A stretch of 9,260 bases of DNA from Deltaproteobacteria bacterium (lineage in GTDB: Bacteria; SAR324; NAC60-12). How positions within the stretch are numbered: position 1 is the stretch's first letter; each line of letters opens with the position of its first letter. This document shows positions 1-5,731 of this stretch, piece after piece. A program made the position numbers and the translations under genes. The notes under the pieces are model-generated. The model had not been told where the DNA came from. It did not search any database and was given only the letters and a program-made list of their open reading frames with translations. The stretch covers positions 13,757 through 23,016 of the forward strand of contig DPLM01000203.1 in the NCBI GenBank assembly GCA_003541985.1, given 5' to 3'.

Positions 1-41
1 ATTGCGGTAATCAGGCTGGCTGCCAGCAGGTCGGCTTTCAT
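1..41 (-). CDS. Start of a probably exported protein, cut by the left edge
   Basis: On the minus strand an ATG at 41-39 opens a frame that runs off the left end of the window. The 13 complete codons read M-K-A-D-L-L-A-A-S-L-I-T-A. A lysine followed by a hydrophobic, alanine/leucine-rich run is what the beginning of a Sec signal peptide looks like. The ATG lies 21 bases after the stop codon of the preceding secreted-protein gene on the same strand, which fits a further operon member. No clear Shine-Dalgarno sequence is visible upstream. Function cannot be judged from so short a piece. The call rests on position and signal-peptide character only. Confidence 0.5.
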   Translation of the reverse strand, partial: MKADLLAASLITA

Positions 42-62
42 GGTTTGTTTTAGGACAGAGTT

Positions 63-512
63 TTAGGGAGCTTTTTGAAGATTGGATTCGTAGTAGCGAG
101 TGTATAACCCGGCTTTCTCTGGAAAGCGGATACCGTAGACGTTGCTTCGCAATTCTGGTCGAAAGAAGCTATTTTCAACTAACCCAACCCAGTCATGCGT
201 CAGATGTTTGGGAAGATTGATCTGTACCCGCTCTCCTTCTTGAAAGCGAGGATTGATCGGTTTGGGCATTGGACAAACTGGCTCTCCGTTAGAGGTGTCA
301 CCATAACAGATCCAGGAAGCCCGAATGATCACACCGATCCGCTGGGGTCCTCCACTCACCTGAATAAAATCACTTGGAGAAAACGAAGTAATGATGACCC
401 GAGAACGATCATTGATACGATCAAAAATCTCTAGTTCATAGGCTCGATACTCCGCACAAGCTATATCAAAACAGAGCAGGCTGAGCAATAGCGACCCTAG
501 CCACTGTTTCAT
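63..512 (-). CDS. Small secreted protein of unknown function
   Basis: This 149-residue protein is not recognised as a member of a known family. Residues 1-20 form a Sec signal peptide: a lysine at position 2, a leucine-rich core, and an A-C-A motif at 18-20 that suits signal peptidase I cleavage before E21. The residue three before C19 is aspartate, so a lipoprotein cleavage site is unlikely. The mature part of about 129 residues looks mostly beta-rich and carries two cysteines, C69 and C80, in a loop containing glycine and proline (S-W-I-C ... P-V-C-P-M-P). These could form a disulphide in the periplasm. The ATG overlaps the stop codon of the upstream pentapeptide-repeat gene as ATGA (509-512), so translation is probably coupled. 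It may act with that gene and the DUF342 gene, but its role is unknown. Confidence 0.8.
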   Translation of the reverse strand: MKQWLGSLLLSLLCFDIACAEYRAYELEIFDRINDRSRVIITSFSPSDFIQVSGGPQRIGVIIRASWICYGDTSNGEPVCPMPKPINPRFQEGERVQINLPKHLTHDWVGLVENSFFRPELRSNVYGIRFPEKAGLYTRYYESNLQKAP

Positions 513-1333
513 TGAGTCGCCCCCTCTAGGTTAGCTCCTTTCATCAGGGTCCCCTGTGTCTCAGCACCAGTCAAGTTGCTGCCCTGCAAATCTGATTGCA
601 GAAAGCTAGCTTTGTTGAGCTTGGCATTCGTAAATACTGCTTCCTTACCATTCACACCGCAGATTAAAGCGTCTTCCAGATTGGCTTCGTTGAATTGTGC
701 TTGAAACAGCTTTGCCTTGTAGAAATTGCTACCCTTAAGCATCGCTCTGTTAGCTGAGACGACTGTTAGATCACAGAAACTGAATGAGGAATTAGCAAGC
801 ACTGCCTGCTCCAAAGATGCCGCTGTCATTAAGGAACCTGTGAAGTCTGCCTTGGTAGCCATCAGACCTTCGGCTTCCGCCAATGAGAAGTCACAGAGTA
901 GGAACTTGCCCCGCATCAGATAGGCTCCGTTCAGCCGAGCTTGTGAAAAGCTCGCTAACTCAGCATTCACCTCAATCAGAATCACTCGTTCCATTCTGGC
1001 GCCACTAAGGTCGGTACGCACTAATGAAGAAGAACGGAAACTCGTCTCACCCAAACTGGAATTCTGAAGATTGGTACCATCCAGATCACAGTTCTCCAGC
1101 GCAGCTTCACGCATGCTTGCTCCACGCATATCACAACCACCGAGGATACAAGCTTCAAAACGGACTGCGTCTAGTACAGTGCTCAAAAAAGTAGTGTCGT
1201 TGAAGCGGCATCGTCGAAACACACCACCTGCCAGAGACATCCCATCTAGCTTTAAGCTACTCAGGTTCAAATCACGCAGGGGTTCACGACGACGGATTCG
1301 ACGCTCAATTTCATCTCGGTTGATATCCGCCAT
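509..1333 (-). CDS. Pentapeptide-repeat protein (long uninterrupted right-handed beta-helix)
   Basis: This 274-residue protein consists almost wholly of A(D/N)LXX-type pentapeptide repeats. From about residue 20 to 270 a leucine, phenylalanine or methionine recurs at every fifth position (24, 29, 34, 39, 44, 49 and so on to 269) with no visible break of register. That is about 50 repeats, or roughly 12 turns of a four-sided beta-helix. Weak repeats occur near 124, 154-159, 194, 229 and 259. The first 20 residues are charged and probably helical (E-R-R-I-R-R-R-E). There is no signal peptide, so the product should be cytoplasmic. Family members serve as scaffolds, DNA-mimic gyrase protectors or parts of secretion systems, and the sequence does not show which applies here. 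Its ATG follows the DUF342 stop codon by 3 bases, with a strong Shine-Dalgarno sequence at 1340-1346. Confidence 0.92.
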   Translation of the reverse strand: MADINRDEIERRIRRREPLRDLNLSSLKLDGMSLAGGVFRRCRFNDTTFLSTVLDAVRFEACILGGCDMRGASMREAALENCDLDGTNLQNSSLGETSFRSSSLVRTDLSGARMERVILIEVNAELASFSQARLNGAYLMRGKFLLCDFSLAEAEGLMATKADFTGSLMTAASLEQAVLANSSFSFCDLTVVSANRAMLKGSNFYKAKLFQAQFNEANLEDALICGVNGKEAVFTNAKLNKASFLQSDLQGSNLTGAETQGTLMKGANLEGATQ

Positions 1334-1336
1334 GGC

Positions 1337-2956
1337 TCACTCCTCCGGCAAGTCGATCAAGTACTTCTGGTAAAGTTCCAGAACTGGTTCGTAGGGCCGC
1401 GTCTGCACACCATTCTGAGAAAACTGATAGGCCATCCCTTCTGCATCATTAACCAGATTAAATCTTGTTCGGCGTACAAAGATTGATGTTCCAGCGATAG
1501 CTTTGCCCGTAAGAATAACTGCACCTCCATCCATTTGCTCACTGATGTCGCTAATTCGCTTAAAGCCTCTGATTTCTCGCATATAGCGATGAGTCTTGCT
1601 CACTTTCTGAGCTATTTCCTCTCCAAGAGGGGCCAGATCTTTCTCATCATTTCCAGTAGGCTTGCCTTTACCCCAACGACGCACGATGGCATCAACTTCT
1701 TCGCGTTCTTTACTGAAGTCTGCAACTAGTGATTTAAGTTCATCTTCACGTTCTCGGATCCGCTTCCGCTCACTCAGTGAAATGCCAACTTCCAAGGTTG
1801 ATTTCTTAGCTCCTTCCTGAGCTCCAACACTTGGAACCAAGACCACGTATCCCCCTTCAATCTTACTTCCAGAAACGTCTCCATCTTTATTAAGGACGCG
1901 CACACACTCACCACCACTTACAGTCGCATCCGTGATATTCCCTAATACAAACAGGTGCTCTCCAGCTGTAACAGTAGCCTCCATCAGCTCATTGGCACTG
2001 AAGGAACCTCCTGCTTGAATCGTCCCTTTCAAGACATTCTGCTGTACATGTACGTCACTGGTCGCCCTTACCACCGACTGACCAATGGAGCCGCTGACCT
2101 CAATGCGGAAGGCTTCCACACGGCAACTATCTCCAATGTTGCCCTTGACCTGCAAGACCCCGTCAAATCGGACAACACCCGCATGGATATTGTCGACTGT
2201 CTTCAAGTCATGAACATGGAGGGCACCGTTATGGTAGCAAACCACCCCATCCTTATCGGCCACAATTTCGTTACGTGCCGTACCATAGCGTGCATTCTGT
2301 CCAGGCACTAATTGGCAGATACGTCCTGGAACGGCGCTGATTGCACGCCCCTTGACAGAGTATCCATCATCGCCGTCAGTCGGTGCATAGACGCGTGCTA
2401 GCACTTGCCCAGCCTCGACCTTCTGCATCATCGGCACAGTACGCAGATCAACTCCAGAGAGATCGTCATAACCTGAACGATCCATGAAAGTCAGTTCCGG
2501 GGTTCCATTTGTACCGTTTCTAGCTCGGCCACCCTGAGCTACACAGATGAAGTCATAATAGCTCTTCTCATCGATTATCTTCTGTACAGATGTCGCATTA
2601 AGGCCCTGTACAACATCATGTTGTTCTAGAAAATGTTCGACCTCTTCGATCGTGACAGCGGCATCGTCCGCAGCTGGTGGAATTAAATTCAGAAATGCAC
2701 TCTGCTCGTCATGGCTGATTTCCACCTGCATCAAAAATTTGCCACTTGTCAAGTCACTGAGCTCCTCAAAATTACCCGTGCTGCGTTCGTAGATTTCCAG
2801 TAGGCGTTCTGGCAGATAAGGCACGTCCATGACGTGCAACTCACGCTGGATATCGTCCAAATTGGCGACTTCAGCGCCAACCAGCTGCGGTGGAACACGC
2901 AACAGTAACCGATCATCCACAACTGCTAATTTATAAAGTTCCTTCTTTTTTGCCAC
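1337..2956 (-). CDS. DUF342 / FapA-family polymerisation-related protein
   Basis: This 539-residue cytoplasmic protein has the architecture of the FapA (DUF342) family. An N-terminal domain spans about 76-175 and includes F-L-N-L-I-P-P and an E-E-V-E-H-F-L helix. The family motif G-D-D-G-Y-S-V-K-G-R lies at 194-203, followed by A-D-K-D-G-V at 233-238. A run of short glycine-rich beta-strand repeats occupies about 255-355 (V-R-F-D-G-V-L-Q-V-K-G-N-I and relatives), forming a right-handed beta-helix. A charged, probably coiled-coil helical segment lies at about 395-470, with a short beta tail to the end. FapA-type proteins are linked to flagellar assembly or cell-surface functions in some bacteria, but their biochemical role is not well defined. 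No flagellar gene is visible nearby. The start is a GTG at 2956 without an obvious Shine-Dalgarno sequence. It lies 45 bases after the pseudouridine synthase gene and is followed 3 bases later by the pentapeptide-repeat gene. Confidence 0.88.
   Translation of the reverse strand: MAKKKELYKLAVVDDRLLLRVPPQLVGAEVANLDDIQRELHVMDVPYLPERLLEIYERSTGNFEELSDLTSGKFLMQVEISHDEQSAFLNLIPPAADDAAVTIEEVEHFLEQHDVVQGLNATSVQKIIDEKSYYDFICVAQGGRARNGTNGTPELTFMDRSGYDDLSGVDLRTVPMMQKVEAGQVLARVYAPTDGDDGYSVKGRAISAVPGRICQLVPGQNARYGTARNEIVADKDGVVCYHNGALHVHDLKTVDNIHAGVVRFDGVLQVKGNIGDSCRVEAFRIEVSGSIGQSVVRATSDVHVQQNVLKGTIQAGGSFSANELMEATVTAGEHLFVLGNITDATVSGGECVRVLNKDGDVSGSKIEGGYVVLVPSVGAQEGAKKSTLEVGISLSERKRIREREDELKSLVADFSKEREEVDAIVRRWGKGKPTGNDEKDLAPLGEEIAQKVSKTHRYMREIRGFKRISDISEQMDGGAVILTGKAIAGTSIFVRRTRFNLVNDAEGMAYQFSQNGVQTRPYEPVLELYQKYLIDLPEE
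1340..1346 (-). promoter_or_regulatory. Shine-Dalgarno sequence of the pentapeptide-repeat gene
   Basis: GGAGGAG on the minus strand lies 6 bases before the ATG at 1333. It is inside the last codons of the DUF342 gene, so ribosomes ending that gene can restart at once. It supports the chosen start and translational coupling. Confidence 0.75.
2821..2837. repeat. Perfect 7-bp inverted repeat with 3-base loop inside the DUF342 gene
   Basis: GCACGTC (2821-2827) and GACGTGC (2831-2837) are exact reverse complements separated by CAT. The element falls in codons H41-V42-M43-D44-V45 of the DUF342 protein, roughly 120 bases after its start codon. No T-run follows on either strand, so it is not a terminator. 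It could form a short mRNA hairpin or be chance. Confidence 0.6.
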
Positions 2957-3001
2957 GTCAGTTCATAATCAGGATAGAGGAAAGACGAATTGGGTCGTTC
3001 A

Positions 3002-3766
3002 TTAGATAGGGCTGCCAGCAAGATCAAGCAACTGCTGACGCTCTTTCTTGGAGAGAATTCGATGTTCTCCAGGTCGTAAGGTCTCCAGACCAATACTGCC
3101 AATCCGAAAGCGCTTAATTTTGAGCACCGGATAGCCCAATCCGAGGAACATTTTCTTAATTTGCTGGTTTGTGCCTTCGTGAAGAATCACTTCCAGCCAG
3201 GTTTTGTCATTCCGCTGATGAAGAATTTTGCTCTGGACCGGCATGTGAGAACGTCCATCAATCACAGGTCCACGACGCAATGGCTCCATCTCCGAAAACT
3301 GGATCAGGCCGCGTACTTTAACGAAGTAACTCTTAGCGATCTTGAAGCGCGGATGCATGATGAGGTGAGCAAACTCACCATCGTTTGTCAGCAGCAGCAG
3401 CCCTTCTGCGTCGTAATCCAGACGACCCACCGGAAAAAGGCGCTGTGACTTGCGCGGAAAGTAATCAACAATCGTTCGTCGACCTTCTGGATCGCTCAGA
3501 GACGTGATGCAATTCTTGGGCTTGTAGAGCGCGTACACCTTGCGCTGTGCGACTTCTGGCAGCCGAACCTTCTTACCGTCAACCACTAAATGGTCCCGAC
3601 CTGGGACCATTCGTTGACCCAACTCCGTGACTGTCTGACCGTTGAGACTGACTATGCCCTCGAGGATCATCTTCTCTGCAGCCCGTCTGGAAGCGATACC
3701 AGCCTGGGCCATCACTTTCTGAATTCTGACCGCAGAGCTATCAACTACTGGAAGAAGACTCGTCAC
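3002..3766 (-). CDS. rluB: rRNA pseudouridine synthase, RsuA/RluB family
   Basis: The enzyme isomerises one uridine of ribosomal RNA to pseudouridine. RluB acts on 23S rRNA and the relative RsuA on 16S rRNA; the sequence alone does not settle the target. With the GTG start at 3766 the product is 254 residues. An S4 RNA-binding domain spans about 13-60 (V-R-I-Q-K-V-M-A-Q-A-G-I-A-S-R-R). The catalytic core carries G-R-L-D-Y-D-A-E-G-L-L-L-L-T-N-D-G, with the catalytic aspartate at D117, and Y-K-P-K-N-C-I-T-S at about 81-89. The motif E-G-T-N-Q-Q-I-K-K-M-F lies near 197-207. An upstream in-frame GTG at 3862 would add 32 lysine/serine-rich residues but overlap rnc by 92 bases. The 3766 start follows the rnc stop by 4 bases and places the S4 domain near the N-terminus, so it is preferred. 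Its Shine-Dalgarno sequence is weak, and coupling to rnc translation is likely. Confidence 0.9.
   Translation of the reverse strand: MTSLLPVVDSSAVRIQKVMAQAGIASRRAAEKMILEGIVSLNGQTVTELGQRMVPGRDHLVVDGKKVRLPEVAQRKVYALYKPKNCITSLSDPEGRRTIVDYFPRKSQRLFPVGRLDYDAEGLLLLTNDGEFAHLIMHPRFKIAKSYFVKVRGLIQFSEMEPLRRGPVIDGRSHMPVQSKILHQRNDKTWLEVILHEGTNQQIKKMFLGLGYPVLKIKRFRIGSIGLETLRPGEHRILSKKERQQLLDLAGSPI
3589..3611. repeat. Perfect 9-bp inverted repeat with 5-base loop inside the pseudouridine synthase gene
   Basis: AATGGTCCC (3589-3597) and GGGACCATT (3603-3611) are exact reverse complements around a 5-base loop. In the minus-strand mRNA this gives a stable stem-loop over the codons for M-V-P-G-R-D-H, just after the S4 domain. 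No T-run follows on either strand, so it does not look like an intrinsic terminator. It may be a processing or pausing structure, or chance. Confidence 0.7.
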
Positions 3767-3770
3767 GCTT

Positions 3771-4502
3771 CTAGCTTGCAGAGGATGCTTGGGTGACGAG
3801 GATTTCGAGAGCTTGCTGGGCCGCTCGCTGACCTGCTTGTTTTTTGCTTTTTCCTGTTCCACGACCGTGTACTTTCTGTTCTACCAAGGCTGCCATCTCG
3901 AACTCTTTCTGGTGATCGGGTCCGGTCTGGTGCATCAACTCATAAGTAACTAACACGCCAAAGTTCTTCTGAACATATTCCTGTAATTCTGACTTAAAAT
4001 CCCTCACAGCGACATCTTCGACCCGATCTGGCAACAAACTGCTGAAGAGTTTGTGGACGATTCGCGTCACCTCTTGTAGTCCTTGCTTTTCTCGGCTGTC
4101 TAAATAGATCGCGGCGAAAAGTGCTTCGACAGCGTCTGCCAACAGAGATGCTTTCTCACGCCCGCCTGTCATTTCCTCACCTTTACCCATCAATAGAAAC
4201 TGACCGAGTTCCAGTGAGTTCGCGATCCGGCGTAACCCACTCTCGTTAACCAGCGAAGCACGCAATTTCGAAAGACCGCCTTCCGACAATTCTGGGAATC
4301 TATCCATCAGCAATTCACTAATCAGCAGATCCAGTACCGCATCTCCCAAAAATTCGAAGCGCTCATTATTCTGTTGGGGACTCCTAGCGTTGCCATCGTG
4401 AACACAAGATTTATGAGTTAGTGCCTGCTTCAGCAGTTCAGGTCTACTGAACTGATAGCCGAGTCGATTACAGAGTTCCTGCGTTGGAGCTTGGGGTAAC
4501 AT
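3771..4502 (-). CDS. rnc: Ribonuclease III
   Basis: Ribonuclease III cuts double-stranded RNA and is needed for ribosomal RNA maturation and for turnover of structured or antisense-paired messages. The 243-residue product has the usual length and domain order. The nuclease domain covers about 8-152 and holds the family signature N-E-R-F-E-F-L-G-D-A-V-L at 46-57. The metal-binding acidic residues E50, D54, D123 and E126 are all present (the last two in L-A-D-A-V-E-A-L). A double-stranded RNA-binding domain covers about 167-236, with G-P-D-H-Q-K-E-F and the K-S-K-K-Q-A-G-Q-R-A-A helix. The ATG has an AGGAGA Shine-Dalgarno sequence 5 bases upstream (4508-4513). It lies 85 bases after a small membrane-protein gene and 4 bases before the pseudouridine synthase start, forming an RNA-processing pair. 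All expected catalytic residues are intact. Confidence 0.97.
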   Translation of the reverse strand: MLPQAPTQELCNRLGYQFSRPELLKQALTHKSCVHDGNARSPQQNNERFEFLGDAVLDLLISELLMDRFPELSEGGLSKLRASLVNESGLRRIANSLELGQFLLMGKGEEMTGGREKASLLADAVEALFAAIYLDSREKQGLQEVTRIVHKLFSSLLPDRVEDVAVRDFKSELQEYVQKNFGVLVTYELMHQTGPDHQKEFEMAALVEQKVHGRGTGKSKKQAGQRAAQQALEILVTQASSAS

Positions 4503-4587
4503 TCCGATCTCCTGAACGATTCACCTTTGGTTATGGAGGGAGTCCTGAGGCGGGTCACTGATACCAAGCGACACGGCAAGAATTTAC

Positions 4588-4947
4588 TCAGCGCGGTCGC
4601 TGGCACCAAACTCGAACCGTCTGGGGACTATACATCCCGAACGTTAGATAGTGAAAGGCTCCATCTGCGGCTGTCTGCTCCACTTCCATCTGAGAGACTC
4701 CACCCGGACAGACAGTTTGCAGGGCACGCGCTTCTTCCAATTCAGTAGTCGCAAACAAGGTACTGATCTGACGTACCACAGCGTCGGGCTCGTGAGGTTG
4801 CTCGCTAGCCTCCAAATAGAGATACGTTTGATAGCAACTGCTGGTACCCAGCATCAAGATGATACTGAAGATTGCGGTCCGTTTTGCATTGACCATGGGA
4901 AGATGATCTTTGTAACGTGAAGAACCAATTTGACTTAAAATTTCCAT
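4588..4947 (-). CDS. Small membrane-anchored or lipoprotein-like protein of unknown function
   Basis: This 119-residue protein is not recognised. After a polar N-terminus it has one hydrophobic segment at about 24-37 (A-I-F-S-I-I-L-M-L-G-T-S) followed at once by S-C-Y. The cysteine could be a lipidation site, but threonine at the -3 position is unusual for a lipobox, so an uncleaved anchor is also possible. The remaining 80 residues should be periplasmic and contain two more cysteines (in T-V-C-P-G and V-W-C-Q). The ATG at 4947 is chosen because AGGGAAG lies 9 bases upstream (4957-4963). A shorter form from the ATG at 4896 (102 residues, M-V-N-A-K-R) looks like a cleaner signal peptide but lacks a ribosome binding site. 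The frame extends further upstream, but that part overlaps tatD. The gene is divergent from tatD and upstream of rnc. Confidence 0.65.
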   Translation of the reverse strand: MEILSQIGSSRYKDHLPMVNAKRTAIFSIILMLGTSSCYQTYLYLEASEQPHEPDAVVRQISTLFATTELEEARALQTVCPGGVSQMEVEQTAADGAFHYLTFGMYSPQTVRVWCQRPR

Positions 4948-4956
4948 CCTAATGAT

Positions 4957-4963
4957 CTTCCCT
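4957..4963 (-). promoter_or_regulatory. Likely Shine-Dalgarno sequence for the small membrane-protein gene
   Basis: AGGGAAG on the minus strand sits 9 bases before the ATG at 4947. It is the only purine-rich match near either candidate start of this gene and favours 4947 over 4896. It lies between the two candidate tatD starts (4952 and 4967) on the other strand. Confidence 0.4.
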
Positions 4964-4966
4964 GTG

Positions 4967-5731
4967 ATGACAAGTTTTATCGATACCCATTGCCACTTGG
5001 ATAAACTCGCACTTTCTTTACCAGACGCTCTTACACAAGCCAAGGCTGCCCAAGTGAACAAACTGTTGACGATTTCAGTAGATTCAGAATCGATTGGCTT
5101 TGTGTCTGAGACAGCAACGAATCATGAGGAAGTATATGGTGCTCTGGGTATCCACCCACATGATGCTGGTCAATTCAATGATGCCATATCAGAGCAAATT
5201 CGTGGCCTTGCTAATCAGACAAAAATTGTTGCTGTTGGCGAGACTGGACTTGATTACCACTACACGTATGCAGAGAAAGAGGTACAGCAAGCTGTATTTA
5301 ACGCCCAATTACAGCTTGCTGAAGAACTGCAGCTTCCGATTGTACTTCACAGTCGTGAAGCAGAAGATGACACCATGGAACTTTTGCACAAATACCCTCC
5401 CAGTCGAGGGGGAGTAGCTCACAGTTTCACCAGTTCTGCCAATATGGCTCATCAGTTAGTAGAAATGGATTGGTTGTTGGGGGTTAATGGAATAGTTACA
5501 TTTCGAAATGCCCAAGAACTGCGAGAAACTCTGAAGCAAGTCCCTTTGAGCCACCTGATTTTAGAAACAGATTCTCCTTTTCTTAGTCCCATTCCCTATC
5601 GAGGCAAACCCAACGATCCTTCCCGCATTCCTATTGTGGCAAGCTTTCTCGCAGACTGGCTAGAAATCTCTGTTGAACAACTTGCAGAACAAACCAATGA
5701 AAATGCACAGCGTCTCTTCGCTTTCTCTTAA
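4967..5731 (+). CDS. tatD: TatD-family metal-dependent deoxyribonuclease
   Basis: TatD-family proteins are TIM-barrel metal-dependent hydrolases with 3'-5' exonuclease activity on DNA and roles in DNA repair or degradation. The 254-residue product has every expected metal ligand: D-T-H-C-H-L-D at 6-12 (H8 and H10), G-I-H-P-H-D-A at 61-67, E92 in V-G-E-T-G-L-D-Y, H128 in L-H-S-R-E-A, H152 in A-H-S-F, and D202 in E-T-D-S-P-F. The usual H-C-F-S-G motif is altered to H-S-F-T-S, which is tolerable because the histidine is kept. The ATG at 4967 is preferred because the D-T-H-C-H motif normally lies within about ten residues of the start. The ATG at 4952 would add five residues, and neither has a good Shine-Dalgarno sequence. 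The gene is divergent from a small membrane-protein gene, and its 3' end overlaps the cytochrome gene. Confidence 0.95.
   Translation: MTSFIDTHCHLDKLALSLPDALTQAKAAQVNKLLTISVDSESIGFVSETATNHEEVYGALGIHPHDAGQFNDAISEQIRGLANQTKIVAVGETGLDYHYTYAEKEVQQAVFNAQLQLAEELQLPIVLHSREAEDDTMELLHKYPPSRGGVAHSFTSSANMAHQLVEMDWLLGVNGIVTFRNAQELRETLKQVPLSHLILETDSPFLSPIPYRGKPNDPSRIPIVASFLADWLEISVEQLAEQTNENAQRLFAFS

Noticed and set aside
602..613. 12-base perfect palindrome AAAGCTAGCTTT
   Set aside because: A palindrome of this length is expected about twice by chance in this window, and it lies within pentapeptide codons (K-A-S-F) with no operator-like context.
1955..2311. Plus-strand reading frame of 118 codons
   Set aside because: It lies wholly within the well-supported DUF342 gene on the other strand and shows no ribosome site or recognisable protein features.
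3390..3406. Short trinucleotide run of CAG units
   Set aside because: It encodes the normal L-L-L-L of the conserved pseudouridine synthase motif and is not a separate repeat element.
4910..4941. TTGTAA and TAAAAT as a tatD promoter
   Set aside because: The spacing is about 20 bases and the -35 match is poor, so it cannot be told from AT-rich background.
5395..5410. CCCTC/GAGGG 5-bp hairpin within tatD
   Set aside because: It is too short to be meaningful, lies inside coding sequence and has no T-run.
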